64,000 nucleotides of DNA from Inonotus obliquus (taxonomy: Eukaryota; Basidiomycota; Agaricomycetes; Hymenochaetales; Hymenochaetaceae), in contig JAJHTX010000002.1 of assembly GCA_032164295.1 (NCBI GenBank), positions 4,030,001 to 4,094,000 on the forward strand, read 5' to 3'. The notes under the pieces are model-generated. The model was not told the origin of the DNA, made no database searches, and saw only the letters and a program-made list of their open reading frames with translations. Below are positions 36,323 through 49,870 of the stretch, in pieces; within the stretch, counting starts at the first letter, position 1; every line of letters begins with the position of its first letter. Made by a program: the position numbers and the translations under genes.

Positions 36323-39316
36323 GTAAGAGAGAAAGTCAAAAGCAAGTTACAGTATCGATGGCTTGGTGTGCAGTTCAAGATGGCCTCCTGATGTGATATA
36401 GATGTGAACGAGGCAGGATGTGCGTGTATTTATATTTATATAGTGCAGCATCTACATGGGCGCTCGGCAGCAACAGCATCGCCTCGATACTGGCAGTTTT
36501 GCACAGGCAGGAACAGGTGATCGTTTGAATGAATTGAAAGACGAAACGAAGGTGCGTCGGAGTTCAAATGAACCTGATGCGGATCACCCATTTTTTGATC
36601 GACGCATTTATCGTTCCTCGGCGCTTGCATCGCTTCTTTCCTTTGTCGTACAGCTATACACAGCAATGACACTCATATTCAGGTCAAGACAGCCCTTTCC
36701 TGTTAACGGATTGTAATGTATGCGACTAAATGTATACCATTACGAGTCACAACATTTGCGTTCACCTTGTAAACCAAGACACGTTTGCACTTGAGTGAGC
36801 TTGGCTGGCGTGCCATACCTCACTCATTTCACCGGCTTGGCTTCAGTAGTGACATGGAGGCGATACTACGGTCGAAGGAGTATACCCAATATCATCAGTG
36901 CTATCCGTCTGCAGTTCCTTGATAACATAACCTTCATGTACTTAGCGACTCTTGAGTCTTGACCTTCCGAGCACTGCTGGTCGGATCCTCATCTAAGCGC
37001 TGGCTCTACAGCGCACGGAGTCCTGAACGTTTATACTGATATACTGGGCAGTTTCATCTACACTGGTTGACCGGGAGGTGAGCTTAATATCCTTGTCCGT
37101 ATTAATGATAAGATTTCTTTGCCGCTCCGTTCATAGCATGCGTGAAAAGAATATTCGAGGCAGTTCTCCTTTTGCTATGCAGATATCCCTAAACTGCTGA
37201 CTATCCGGGTCTCCGAGCACCGATAGGCTTGATAGTTGGGCTACCAAAGGAAAGATTTGTTACAGGTGACTGTTTCCGTACCAGAACATGATTATCATAT
37301 TCCTGATTCTCGGAGATAGATACGCTTGGGTCCTGCACTACAAAGATGTAAGATTCAAAGGAGTTAGTCGCACCTGCGGGTAGCTTCCTCGCATACACCA
37401 AGGGTGGGATTGAAAGCTACGAAGGTATATAACATTGCCAGTGGATCGTTGGCATGCATGCTGACTGGTTCCCGGGCTACATCAATGACCCTCAGTTACT
37501 GTTTTTGAGTACTCTACGGGTTCGTTCACTCTGCTCTCCGTTTAAAAACGGAAAAGTCACCCAGGATACACAGCCTTTGTTGTGTGGTGTTCCCCGGGAT
37601 GTCAATTTCTTTGCGTAATCCACGGTCACTACGCAAGTAGCGCTGCACATAGGCCGGTCAGATAGATCGAATCGTACGCTTCTAATGGAGTTTTATGGAA
37701 CTCAACGGACCGGATATGATGAACTTCGCCTTCTTAAGCAGGACACTTGTGGAAGTGGAAGGGAAAGTTATTGAGATCAGAATAGATCCGCGTTTCATAA
37801 AGGGATAATATCTATTCAATGGTAATGTCAGAGATTGGACTTCCAGGGGAAAGCGACTTGGATCGAGGACTCAACCAACGAATGTCTATCTATAAGTGGA
37901 AAGTGTTGTAATCATAAATAATACTGACGGCTACAATCCACTTGCAGCGCGGGTGAGAATTATGTGAAAATTTCGCATACAACAAAGTTCAAATAGAGAC
38001 TATCTTCTGATTATCACAGACACTCAGGGTTAAATAAGATTTTTATTTTCCGAATGATGAATGACTTACGAATTCAGAAAATAATTCTGACGGGACAGAC
38101 GGGGAGGGAATTCCGGCAGTGAATCAGAAACGGAGAAGATGCGCGATAATCCGTGTACTTTGCTCACATACGAAACGGAAGGATATCCGAGGCGCCTAGA
38201 ACCGAGGAGAAATAGATGGTAGTCCACCAGAGTACTTGGGCAGTAGAACACCATCGTCTATTTGAAGTGGTAAGGAGTGATGTCCATTGCGCATCGCAAT
38301 GGCACTCGTGAGATGGTTCCGCTGGCACCTACGTCGTCTGAGTAAGACAATAAGACCACGGTAAACTGCCACAAGGGCAAATAATCTTCTTCAAGTTTTT
38401 TCGGCCATGTACCTGAGTTTACAATTAGTCAACTAGTCTGACGAAGAGAGACCGTGACAGCAAGGCAGCAAGAAAGGGCATGCAGTTCGAAAGTTGAGGT
38501 GGAATTGGTGGGAAAATGGACGCGTTAAAGTTCGTTCCAACTGGTCCAGGCCTCAGATTGTTGGGCATTGATATAATCTCCGCCAGACAGAGTATCGGAG
38601 TGCACTCCAGTCATGGAGTCATCAGACATTATTAGGAATCATCTCGAAGCGAAACGATAGTGAGACGTTCCATCAAGCATGTAGACCCATAACGCGTTCA
38701 GTCCGATTCCATGGTGGAACGCCCGAAAACAAGTCTCTCAGAAAGCATCCATCAGCCCAAAGGAGCAATAGGGACATTAATTTGTTTCATCACATCAGAG
38801 ACGGAACCGAGTCAGCGTAGTTAGAGAGGCGTGAAGTGGCTTACAAGCTTTAGATCACGGAATCATCGCTTGTCGGACCCACAGCAGTCTATACTGGGAG
38901 ACTGGGAGCAAAGCACTGGACAAGCAGAAGACAAGAAGGGAGTAAAAAAAGAGGGTTAGTCAGCGCGGAATTTTTAAGTTTCTTTTTTCCTTTTTGCGAT
39001 GCAAAAGGTGCTCAGGCTGAGAGAAGGGGATGGCCGAGAAGGCAAAAAATACGGGGCACCTTCCTGAAAAGGAGAAGAAGTCTGCTTATTCAAGCACAAT
39101 CAATACAACCGTTTTCTCATCCCCCTCCTTCTCAAGCCAACTCATTCTCCCCCCATCCCTCACTGCCTCCCGCCCTCCCGCAGCTCGCCAGTCCACCACC
39201 ATCATCGTCCGCTCGGTCTCGCAGGACGTATGGCCCTTTGAGCAGTCCCGTCTTTTCCAGTATCTACTAATTAACACCCCCAACTGTCGATCCTTCCCCT
39301 GATATATCTCTAAAAG
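36323..39316. other. 3 kb intergenic region, no gene supported
   Basis: Between the divergent Band-7 (minus) and Thr-rich membrane protein (plus) genes. Open frames are short (under 95 codons). The two longest-looking candidates, 36456-36716 (plus) and 37201-37401 (minus), lack features, start context and partner exons. TATA-like words occur near 36,430 (TATTTATATTTATATAG), about 110 bases before the Band-7 start on that strand. Pyrimidine-rich sequence at 39,110-39,300 precedes the next start codon and is probably its leader. Confidence 0.5.
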
Positions 39317-41203
39317 ATGTCCGAGACGACCAGTGAGTATAATTTCTTCTCCACGCGTTGTCTAGTGATTTCTTTGGGTCTGCGTGCATGTACTCTAGGG
39401 GACTTGTTGGGCAGCTTGGTTGGGAAGTGACTTGGAAGAGATTCACTATGATAGACGACAAAAGAACTGTTTGGACAGAACGCTGATCTTGCTATTCTGC
39501 GCAGCTACAATTCCGCCCACCATCACCACCATCACCACGCCGTCGCCGCCAGCGACGTGAGTCCTATGTGTATGCTTCAATAATTCCCTTCTAATGACCG
39601 TTCTATTATTACCTCGATTCCTACGATGATTTCCGCGTGCGCTCGCATTTTGCTTCCATCTTTACGCGTCTTTCTTCAGAACGACAACGACCGAACCACC
39701 GGACACAACTACAGAGCCTCCGACAACTACTGAACCGCCGACTACTACAACTCCCCCTACTACAACTCCAACAACTACATCGGAGGAGGAAACGGAAACT
39801 TCAGAAACGGAGACGGAGACCTCAGAAACGGAGACTACCACCAGCGAGCCTACCACTACCCCACCGGAAACTCCCACGACAGAAACAACAACTGGTCCAC
39901 CTACGACTCAAACCTCGCAGGTACTAACTTCGATTTCGACTGGCAATGGCGTAACGGAAACTGTGATCGTGACTCCACCGGATACTGGACCTACCCAGTC
40001 GGCTATAGCTGACAACTCATCCGGTGGGAGCAGGTGTGTCATTCGCCTCATTTCATTTGAATTCATTCTGACATGTCTCCTATTTTATAAGCTTCTTTGA
40101 CAACAAAGGCGCCGTTGCGGGTGTATTTACGGTAGTCGGGCTTGCTGCGTTAGTCCTCATCATCGTGATAGCTACCAACGCCATCAGACGTCGACGTGCA
40201 AAGAAGTTTGATGATGAAGTGGCAGCGGCTGCTGCCGAAGCAAATGCATCACCTCGCTATCCCTTCGATGATTATGACGATCCAGCTCCTGGTAGAGGTG
40301 CAGGTGGAGGCGGTTATGGTTCGTACTCCGATCCGGAGAGCCATGGTACCATGTCCCAAGTCCCCCTTACTCATCACGGAGAAAGCTACAACATGAACGA
40401 GTTCAATGGAGGTTATGGCCCTTCCTACGGCGCAAGCGCGACTGCTGTTGGTGCTGGTGCTGCGGGTATCGGTACTTTGGCGAGGCGAAACACGAACACT
40501 CATGGAGACATTGGTTCCGGTACTCCTGGTGTCGCTGGATATGGTGCAACCCAAAACGCAGCATATCCGGTAGCGCCGTATAATGCTTTCGCTGGACCAA
40601 TTAATACTATGCCGACTGACCCGTACGATCCTTACACGGCCGGCAATCTTGGCATTAAGAGGCAACCGAGCCGCGGCGCTGCGGACTTGCTTGATGCTGC
40701 TGGTATTGGAGCTACGGCTGCTGGTGGTGCCGCTGCTGGTGCAGTTGCCGCAGGAGCGCTCAACCGCGGACATTCACAAAGCACAGCAGAACAACTGTTA
40801 GACCGTCAACGTTCATCAGCCACTCAGCGCACGCTTTCTCCAGACAACAGCAACCATAGTGGCAAGACCCAAGAGTCATATGCTGCCCATTATCAACCAG
40901 ATTTCCGTCCCGATGAACATCAATACCAACCTGCAGGTGCTTCTGGCCCTCAGCCGTCTGGATCAAGCGGCGAGGCTCTTCCTAATCCATTTGCTCGTGA
41001 TGGGACAGATGAAGATGCATATGGTGTAGATAGTTTCTTCCCTGCTGGTCGTCACTCGCCTGCCCTTGACGATGGTCGAATGAGCATTCGTGACGAAGAG
41101 GATTATGGGCGAGCAGGGAGAACACTGAAGGTGAGTGGAGATTGGATTTCATACACTGTCCATTCATTCATTCTGACGGATTGTCCAGGTTGCAAATGAA
41201 TAA
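39317..41203 (+). CDS. Thr-rich single-pass membrane protein
   Basis: Five exons: 39317-39332, 39505-39556, 39680-40033, 40092-41130, 41189-41203; 491 residues. Layout: residues 1-140 almost only Thr, Pro, Glu and Ser (mucin-like, likely heavily O-glycosylated if outside the cell), one transmembrane helix at about 147-171 (VAGVFTVVGLAALVLIIVIA), four Arg at once after it, and a 315-residue tail rich in Gly, Ala, Tyr and Pro ending RTLKVANE. The basic residues after the helix place the tail inside by the positive-inside rule. This is the layout of wall-stress sensors such as Mid2, but no sensor domain is recognised and no signal peptide is present; the helix would act as a signal anchor. The first two exons are only 16 and 52 bases, and the last 15, so exon edges at the ends rest on splice signals and frame. 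Confidence 0.75.
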
Positions 41204-44200
41204 TTACCCCTGATACTTATTTATCTCACTGTATGCCATCCTGTTCGTCTTCCCGCTATTTTATTCTTGTCTATTAAGCTCCAACTTTTGTCGCTCATTC
41301 ACTGGACTGTACCCTTTCCACTATTCTCTTCCGCCCTTCGCCTTGATATTATTATTTTCAATGGGCGTATCAGATGTTCTCAAAGTGCGGCACTAGTAGC
41401 CACCTGTCGCAATGATGTTTTCATCCTCTTCTCTGTCTAAACGACTCATTGTCGCCTATTATTCTCCCTCATTTTTATTCTCCATTTTTTTATTCTCACC
41501 TCCCTGATCTGGATGCCCTTCCCGCCTCCAATGTTTTGTTATGGGATTCTGCTGTGGAACTTTTTCGTGCGCCTTGAGATGCTGTTTTACCTTCCGTATA
41601 TCGTATCGTATCGATATGTGGGTTCAGTGCGCTTGCATCTGACGCCGTGCTTGCTGTACATATTTGACATCCCTTTTACTTGTTCTTCTCTGATTCTCCT
41701 TTCTTCCCGTGCTCTTCTACGCGCAGGCGTAGTTATGTTTCTGCTGTTAGTGCCTGACACGACTCTGTTGGGCGCTGTTTACCTTTGTTTGCTTCCTGAT
41801 ACCTTTTTTCTTCTCATATGTACGATTACATAACAAAATAACCACAGCTGAGATTGATCCACCGAAGACCCGTGCAGCCGACGTGACTTTGCCCGTCGAC
41901 ACCTGTGGGTGCTTTACTACTATGAGTGTTCTTTCTCTGAAAGTCCTCTCTATTAGGCTTGATGGCGCACGGTATTTAGCCGCAGTCCATCGGATGATTC
42001 GGAGGCCAACAACTGCCACCGTGCTCTGAGAGCTTCTTGCACTCTTTTTCCATCCCGGCGAGCCTCACCGGCACTAGTACTGAGCGAGAGAAGTGAAGCA
42101 GCCAAGCTAACGGTTTATGAGTATATTGGCACTCAATATCTTGCATCGCGGGAGCGTCGCACGGCACGAATACGGTGATTCTAGACCTTGGTCCTTGAAC
42201 GACTTGTTGTCCACGCACGGCTTTTATACCTTTAAAGAGTCCACGATGCTATGCCCCTTGCTTTCGCCCTTTTTCGTCTTCTTCTTTGGAACCTCTTTTC
42301 TCCGCTCCGCGCTTCCCTGCTGGGGAAGAGGAAGAGGAAGAGTATTGGGTGGGATCACTTGACGCCGCGAGTTTGGATGCTCGGTGGTTTGAAATGGGTT
42401 GTATGTGTGGGCTTTAAATATTTACGTGGGGGATAAACTAGTGCTAGTAACTAGTACTGTGCGTAAAGTTGACTCGTGAGTGACTGCTTGTCAGCCTGTG
42501 GCCTGTGTGGTTGGTTGCACGCACGACTGCCACTGCCTAGCCGCGTGACTCGACCCATCACCATCGAGCTCGGTAACCAAAGCTCATGACCACCCACCCA
42601 GGATGCTCAATAACGATGCATTCTAGGGCTCCTGCTCAAAATGTAGAGTATACAGAATCGCACGTACGCTTGTCCGGATAAACTCCTGTTTTTCTCTTTC
42701 TCAACTTGTCACTACCTACCTTCCGACGTGTCCGTTCAATGCGCCAGTTACCAGGTTCAGAAGCTCTCTCTGCGGTCTGCGGTCTGCGTTCTCCTGCTCT
42801 TTACTCTCCTCCAGGCTCCTGGCTCCTGGAGTGTGAAATTCTGAAGCGCAACCATGCACTGGCATGCAGGCTGTGGCGTTTTCATTATTGGGCTATTGTG
42901 CTATTGGGCTATTGCGCTGCATGACTTATCGGCTAAAGTCGTTTCTGTATCTTGTATCTTCTCCCAGAACTGGATTTATTGTGGCGTAGAATGTCCCTGC
43001 TGGACTGCCGCGTCGTAAATCAGGGGATGACTATACTCCAATCAAGTCGGTATACCGTCAAGCCAATGGTAATTTTGCGCCCGGCACTGCGAATATCAGG
43101 TCAGGATCACGGTGCCTTTGGCTTTGGGCGCGTTTCATCGAATCATGCCGTTAGCGCAGTTTTGCCTAATGGATTAGCCTTGAAAAAACACCGGTTCGAA
43201 GTGAGAGTTACAAATAACTTCTTGTCCTTGCCCTCTCCGTATTGGACGTTGACGGGTGAGCTCCGTAATAAATTCGCGGAAGACTAATTTCACGTGTGTC
43301 GGAAGTTTACTGTCCCAAGATACTCTCCTTTCTCAGGACGTTATTCCCACTGGATCCTGGGATGCCCATGTGAAGCGCGTTTGTGTGCTTTGTTTTTCTT
43401 GTTCTTGAAGCACGAGGCTTGGATGCAGCCCGTAGTCTTAGACTTGCTTATAGCTGGTCCATGGCATTTCCAAGTCCTCTCTGTACGGTGCACTGCGTGA
43501 ACATCACTCTTTAATAACTCCTTCTTCTATTGTGGCTGACAAGAATAACACACAGAAAACAGAAATATCTGCCCAGGATAAAAGGTCCGAATGAATGGGT
43601 AAACACAGCAAAGGATTATATCCGGCCGTCGGATGTGGGCACTCATCACCGTCATGACTTTTGCGCCTGATGCCACTCGGAAATCAAATTGCACGCCGGC
43701 GGTTTTTGTCGGTGTGACTGACGAGAGTGTCTTACTGTAACGCTGGGTGTGCGTGCGTACGAACCATCACTTGTATTCTAATCTGTTCCAAGTGAGGCGG
43801 GGGTTGAGCGCAGGCGCAGCCACCGAGGCTGAGAGCCAAATGCCAGATGCCTGGATTCGATGCCGTCACTTAAGCGCCTCTTTTATGTCAGAAAGCGGGG
43901 TACGTCAAGCAATCAACCCCGTGAGCTCGTACGTACCCGTACCGTACCGTATCACCGCACCGCACCGACAACAACTTCAACAGCTTCAACAACCCGCTGC
44001 CTGGCCAGCGTTCTAACACTCCGTTTGGTAATCTCGCGCCAGATCCATACTGTCTACTGTCTACTGTTACTTGGCGCAGCGCGCCTTCCGTTCGGTCGTT
44101 CGGTCCAAAATGAAAATGAATGAATTGATCAGCGTTGACCATGGTGTGGGTGCCTGATCACCAGGGGTTTGATACCGCAGATAAGCAGATAAGTAGATAA

Positions 44201-44640
44201 GCGCAAAAATTGTGATTTATTCATCAGACCCTGACTCTATTATGTACGAGACCGTGAAAAAGCATGACTTCCTCCTCGTTGGCTCATTGCGAGGTGCATG
44301 GGGCAACGTAAGTAAGGTAAGAAATACACTTTACCCAACTTTTTCCCGTCTCACATCGCCGGGCTAGTAAAGAAGATTCAATCTGGGTGAGAAATTCCTC
44401 TGATCAGTGTATTGTCTATTGTTGTACTTAGGTACCTTTGTGGCTCAGCGGATCACTGCAGTTATGCGGTTATGAGTGATGTCCCTCCCTCTATTGGCTG
44501 TTGGACCGTTAGGTTGCGTGTCGCATTTCACTGTCGTTGGTCGGGCCTAGCGGGCGCTAGAAAGGGAACGAATGGATTTATGGGGAATCGAGTCTTGCCT
44601 TCCGTCGAGGTTCGATTTTGACTTGTCTCGTCTAAATAGA
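41204..44640. other. gene-free region, part 1
   Basis: No gene can be supported. Open frames reach at most 111 codons, without introns, domains or repeated exon-like structure. The first part (41.2-41.8 kb) is T-rich and likely the 3' region of the membrane-protein gene. Short tandem duplications appear from about 42.77 kb, such as TGCGGTC repeated at 42,771-42,788 and TACTGTC repeated near 44,048. A CpG-containing stretch lies at 43.7-44.1 kb. Confidence 0.5.
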
Positions 44641-47086
44641 AAGCAAATTATATAGAGAAATGAAGCTGCAACGCAACCAACGGATACCCGATTCCGAGTC
44701 TATTCTAATCTATTGAAATTGGAATAAGAATAAGAATATGAATCCTCCGAAAGATAGAAAGATATACACGTGCCGAAGCAAATTGATTGCTCCAAAGCGT
44801 TTGTACTAGTGTCTTGCTTCGAACGAATGAAAAGCAATAAAAAGGAATGAAGGTGAAAGCTGATGAATGAAAACACGGAACCGAATAGAATAGTAGTGAA
44901 ATTTGATTGGCCAAGAGGGTGATACTGTATTTTACTATATTTCGATTCATCTCCTTTCGATTTCGATGTGGGGTTCGTTCGGCAGTCGGCATTAATGTTG
45001 TGTCGCGGTCTTCGGTGGACGGATTGGTGGAGCCGCTTACTTACAGAGGTCGAATGGTCAAGAGAGATGAGAGAAGAGAGACGGGAGCGGTGGATCGTTT
45101 GATCCGTATTCCGCATTCCGGATGAACGATGAACGATGAAGATGGAGAGAATGTAAGTGTGAGAATGTATGGTATGAATTTTGTTTGTTTCATGAGACAT
45201 GAGACATGAGACGAAACATGCTGCAGGATTTTCTGATTTATCTATGTGTGTGGGAAGTCCAATATACTGGTACTGATATGACAATTCACCTACGACTCTC
45301 GGACGGACCACGGACCCACGACCACGGGAGGCGTGAGTTGTTCATCACCACCACTTCATCACCATCACCGCTTCATCACAAACAACATCAACATCAACAT
45401 CAACATCAACATCATAATCATAATTCATCTCGTATCAAGTCAAGAATACATCACATCAAACGTCAAACGTCAAAGTCACTTCCGTCACTTCCGTCTCCCG
45501 TCTCCCGTCGTGCCGTACACCATTCCGTCCGGATGCGTACATACAGCTTATTATGGGATACAGCAAGACAGCCTACTGCAAAACAAAACGGCATACAGCG
45601 AAACAGTAAAACAACAAGACGAAAAGTACTGGACTGGGACAACTTTTCCTCCCTCGATGTCCGTGTCCGTGTCCGTGTCGATGCGATGTCAATGTTTTTG
45701 ATATCGATCCGGTCCGTTCGATCCGACTCCAACCTAGTCACCTATGCTCCTATACTCCTATGCTAAGGCTGCACTGCTATTAGATTGATTGCTGTCATAT
45801 ATCTGTTAAACAATCTATCCAAAACGAGTACACCGAGTACCAAACAAACTTGGAAATTTAGAGTTTCTTTCTTTGTCTTCTTCGGGTATTCCCGAGTTCG
45901 GAGGTTTCGTACTTACGAAAAGGAAGATGCAGAAGAGGGGAGGGGAAGGTTAACGTCGGGTGAATGGGTGGACGGATGGTCGGGTGGACGATGGTCGGGT
46001 GGACGGATGGACGGACCGGCTCATTTGGGCTCATTTGGGAAAAAGGAAAAAACAAGGATGCATACGCAGGAGTAAGTACTAGTAACTGGCTGGAATTACA
46101 CTATTTACACTATGTTACGACAATACACTATGTTACGACACCACACGACTCGACACCACACCACACGACATTCGAGACAAAAGAAAGAGGGAGAGTAGAA
46201 GAGAAAAAAAATAAAGTAGTACACCAATAACCTATAAACCTATAAACCTACGAAAAAAAAGGAAAGAAAAGAAAACACGAACAAAAAAAAAACTTTTTGT
46301 TTTTCCAAAGGCAAAGGAGGTGAATGAATGAGTACATGAAATTTTTCGTTCGTGTACAGCGTACCGTACCACCCCAGACCATAGATAGGCAGGCAATATG
46401 TATGCCGTGCGGCATGGGGTGGGTGGTGATTAGTAATGTTATGTACCGTATGATGAATTTGAATCAAGTAAAAGGCAGTAAGAAAATTGGGAAGTAAGGA
46501 AGTAAGCAGTGGATGAGGTGAGGTGAGGTGAGGTGAGAAGAGACAAACAGGTCAGCGGAGCAGAAACGAGAATCGAAGTTAGGTGACGGGAAGTGAAATA
46601 ATGAACAAAAAGGGCGGGTTTCGGGTGGTTGTTTGGAGTACAAATCAGATAGAGTCCTTCAAACAAGAGGACGGACGGATAGATAGATAGGGAAAAGAGA
46701 GAGAGGGAATCGCGCGGAGAGGACAGGATAGGAAACCAGGGGGAGATCCGAGCGCGGGTGGTGGAGAGTGGTCAGTAAATATGCGTATATGAATTTGTAA
46801 TGACCCAAAAGTCCTTCAAAAAAAGGGGGGAGGGAGAATCAGGAGGGAGAAAGGTTTGGGATCTTCGCCAAAGTCACCAAATTGAGCACCGTAAAGAAAT
46901 AAAAATGAAAAAAAAAATGAAGAAAGAGGTGAGGCGGGGGACTAATGCTACCCGCTCATCACTCATCACTCATTGCTCATCACTCCTCGCTCGTCGTTCG
47001 TTCATCTCCTATTCCAATCTTCATTTCTCTTCTCTTGTCCATCCATCAAAACCAAAAGCCACCCAAATCCCTACCCAACCCAAACA
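44641..47086. other. gene-free region, part 2, dense short duplications
   Basis: Downstream of the transcription factor (which is on the minus strand), so part of it is probably its 3' untranslated region. The longest open frames (44700-45311 minus, 45206-45766 plus) overlap each other and consist of simple sequence, so I reject them. Simple repeats: AACATC units near 45,384-45,413, GTGTCC units near 45,660, GAGGT units near 46,514-46,537, and A-rich runs from 46,200 to 46,300. Confidence 0.5.
45384..45413 (+). repeat. AACATC microsatellite
   Basis: Five tandem AACATC units with a sixth, altered unit (CATAATCATAAT) after them. Non-coding as far as can be seen. Confidence 0.9.
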
Positions 47087-49870
47087 TCAAACTCTCACTC
47101 CTGCAGGAGTCGCAGCCCTGCCGCGCGGAGAGACGGAGACTGTTCGTACTTGATCGTGCCTGGAACTTGAGCTCCCGCTATCGTAGGACTGTTGTTGTAA
47201 ACCGTCCCCGGAGTGAGAGCCGACGTGGGTGTAGGTGGTTGTTGACCCACTTGACCCTGACCCTGACCCGTTTGACCTTGGACTTGAGATTGAGGAGGGG
47301 CTTCCCCTTCCGTATGATAACGTTGGGGAAGACCGTTGGAATTGTTGGTGTTGGTGGTGTTGGTAGGCCCGAGGTAATACGCTTGTTGTTGTTGGTGGTG
47401 CTGGTGCTGGTGGTGCGCTACTTGAGCCTGGGCTTGAGCTTGCGCCTGTGCCTGCGCCATGGCGACGTATTGTTGAATGTAATCCCCCTCCAGTCCCTCC
47501 AATCCCGATGGCGTTTGTGGTGCTATCGATCCCATATGCGAAGGGGCTGCTCGGCCCTGGAGATCCACTTGCACCTGGCGAGCTAGTTCGTCCTCCCGCT
47601 GAGATTGCCGTCGTTGTTGCTGCTGAGGATGGTGGGATTGTCTTGATAGGTACGACGACTGCTGCGTCCGACTCTGCAAGTGCGGCTGCTGCGCCTGCCG
47701 AAGCGAACTCGAACCTCCCAGATGCGGTGGCGGGTCTTGACCCTGCGCTGTTGGAGGATAAGGGTAAAAAATGGCTCCCTGAAGTGATGTCGTTGGCGTT
47801 GTTGCCGTTGTCGTCATTGCAGAGTTCCATGACGGAGAGCCGTCGAGATTGAGGCCGGCTTCCACTCCCGTAGTCGAAGTCGACGATCCCGCTTGAGGTC
47901 CGTTCCCCTGCAGCGGTGGAGGGTGTGGGTGGGGGCCTAGTCGCCGCTCCGGCGCTGCTCCCGGGTGGGAAGACATCAATCCCTGTGTCGCTGTCGCTCC
48001 CGTCGTCGTCGATGTCGTCTGACCTCCCGTCATCGTCGGATTCGGACCCGTTGTATGGCCGCTTCCGAAGCCGAGATGGCCCTGCTGTTGCTGCTGATGG
48101 CCCGGAGTCGGCGAGCGAGGGTGGGTGGAAGGAAAAGGGACTGTCGTTTGCGCCCGAGCCATACCCGTCGGGCGGACTCGATGAGTAGTAGTCGTATGTG
48201 GTGTGAGTATACTCTCGCTGGCCGCGGACGGTGACGAACTCGTGCGTCGACCCTGCTGATGCTGGGACACCTGGTCCTCCCAGTTCGGTTGAGGATCCGT
48301 ATACGGAAAGCTCTGGGACAGGCTCCAACCCTCCACCAGCGCTGCCTGAAGCTGCAGTTGCTGCTGTGGATCGTCCCCCGCTCCCGAAAGAAGACCTGAG
48401 GGGGAGATATGCGTAGGTGGCCGGTGCTGTTCCCGGTCGCCGTGCGGCCCCGGTCCCTGCTGAGCCGGGGGGTAACTGAAAAACGTTAGACTGCCTGCTG
48501 GATGCGGTGATGGATTGGGGGACAACGGAATGGAGGGGCGGGAGGGTGGTACGAAAATTTGTTGCTGCAGCTGCCCCTGATGGTAATGCCGTTGGGTCGG
48601 GACCGCTTGAAGTTGGTGGCCGACTGCGAGATGATGATGGGCGGCCGGATGCGAGCTCTGCGGGGGAGGGGAGAAAGGACTGGGAGGAGGGTAGAAAGGA
48701 CTGGCCGGAGGCGGAGCCATGTTGCTGCGATTGCTGCTGGTATTGCTGCCCGTGCTGGTACTGCGTACTGGTTGCTGTTGTTGGGGACTGGGCTGAACCC
48801 CGAAAGGACTGGTGGGAGTCACGAAAGGAATGGCCGTCGGCGGTGTGATGGGCGGCGTAGGCGGAAACTGTTGACAGGCGCTGCTGCTGCTGGTGCTGTC
48901 CGGGCTGTAGCTGTAGCTGTTCCGGTGGAGGGTAGGGTCGAGATCCAGCATGTGGATGGTGGTGTGCGACGGACGAAGGATTGTTTGCTGTAGTATCGAG
49001 CTGCCAAGCCCTGTGACCGAAAGACGGCGCAGGGCCGGTTGAGTCAGGACCGACGTCGTAACCGACAGAAGTGCCAGGGCGCTGCTGACCGTAATTGTTA
49101 GCGGAATGCGACAGACTGCGGTGCATCTGCAACTCCTCCACCTTGACTCCATTATTCATCCCGACTCCCATCCCGATCTGCGTGGGATTGCCCATTGCTC
49201 CAGCAGCGGCGGCGGCGGATGTCGTCACGGCAGCGGCCGAAGAAGCGGAAGCGTGTTGCTGTTGCTGCTGGGCTCGTTTACCACGGGCGTTGGCAGCTTT
49301 GTGAGCGGCTGTCATGGAAGTATGGAGGGCGGTCAAGTCGCGCATCATCCGCTCGTTCTCTTCTTGTTTGTCGGAATGGACTGTCTGGGCATGTTGACGA
49401 AGGTTGTCAAGACGAGAGAACTGTTTTCCACAGTGGCAAGTGAAGGGACGCTCCCCGGTATGTTTTCTGTTGCAGTGGAAAAAAAAAAGGAGCGGAAAAA
49501 CCCAAAATGAGTAAGACAGGTCGCAACACAGCTATTTCTCTTCCCCTTTTTTTTCGACCTCTCCTGCGCCCGAGAGAGCGGAAGAAAAAAAAAGGCAAAA
49601 GATGAAAACGTACCTGATGTGTCTGGCGAGATGTTCGCTCCTGCTGAATACCATATGGCAGTCGCCATAACCTCTGCATTGAAAGGTCTTTGCTGGAGCT
49701 GCACGATAACGCTTTGCGACGTTGGCGTCTCTTGAGGTTGGGTTTGAGGGAGGGATGTGAGGGTTAGAGGGAGCGGCGACCATGTCTTGGTCTAGTTGAT
49801 TGTGATGAATGTTTTCAAAGCTGTCGTTGTTGTTGTCGTTGAAAGGGAGCAAGGGAGGGACGTTGTCCAT
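47087..49870 (-). CDS. C2H2 zinc-finger transcription factor
   Basis: Exons 49870-49614 and 49466-47087, joined by a 147-base intron that splits the first zinc finger; 878 residues. Seen: finger 1 [20 protein letters not shown] with C65, C71, H84, H88, and finger 2 [20 protein letters not shown] with C96, C98, H111, H116, linked by the standard TGERPF. This pair is typical of fungal two-finger regulators that bind DNA in the nucleus. The rest is a long, disordered region rich in Ser, Gly, Ala, Gln and Pro, with an acidic patch ([16 protein letters not shown]) that could activate transcription and a short ordered-looking phrase [12 protein letters not shown] near residue 640. ATG 49870 is the first ATG of the exon; the frame is open upstream without one. 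A second long sense frame overlaps this exon. Targets unknown. Confidence 0.88.

Noticed and set aside
37201..37401. minus-strand open frame of about 66 codons
   Set aside because: Composition looks protein-like, but it has no ATG, closes just upstream and has no partner exon.
44700..45766. open frames of 203 codons (minus) and 186 codons (plus)
   Set aside because: They overlap on opposite strands, consist largely of simple sequence (including a CAT/AAC microsatellite) and lack exon structure or domains.
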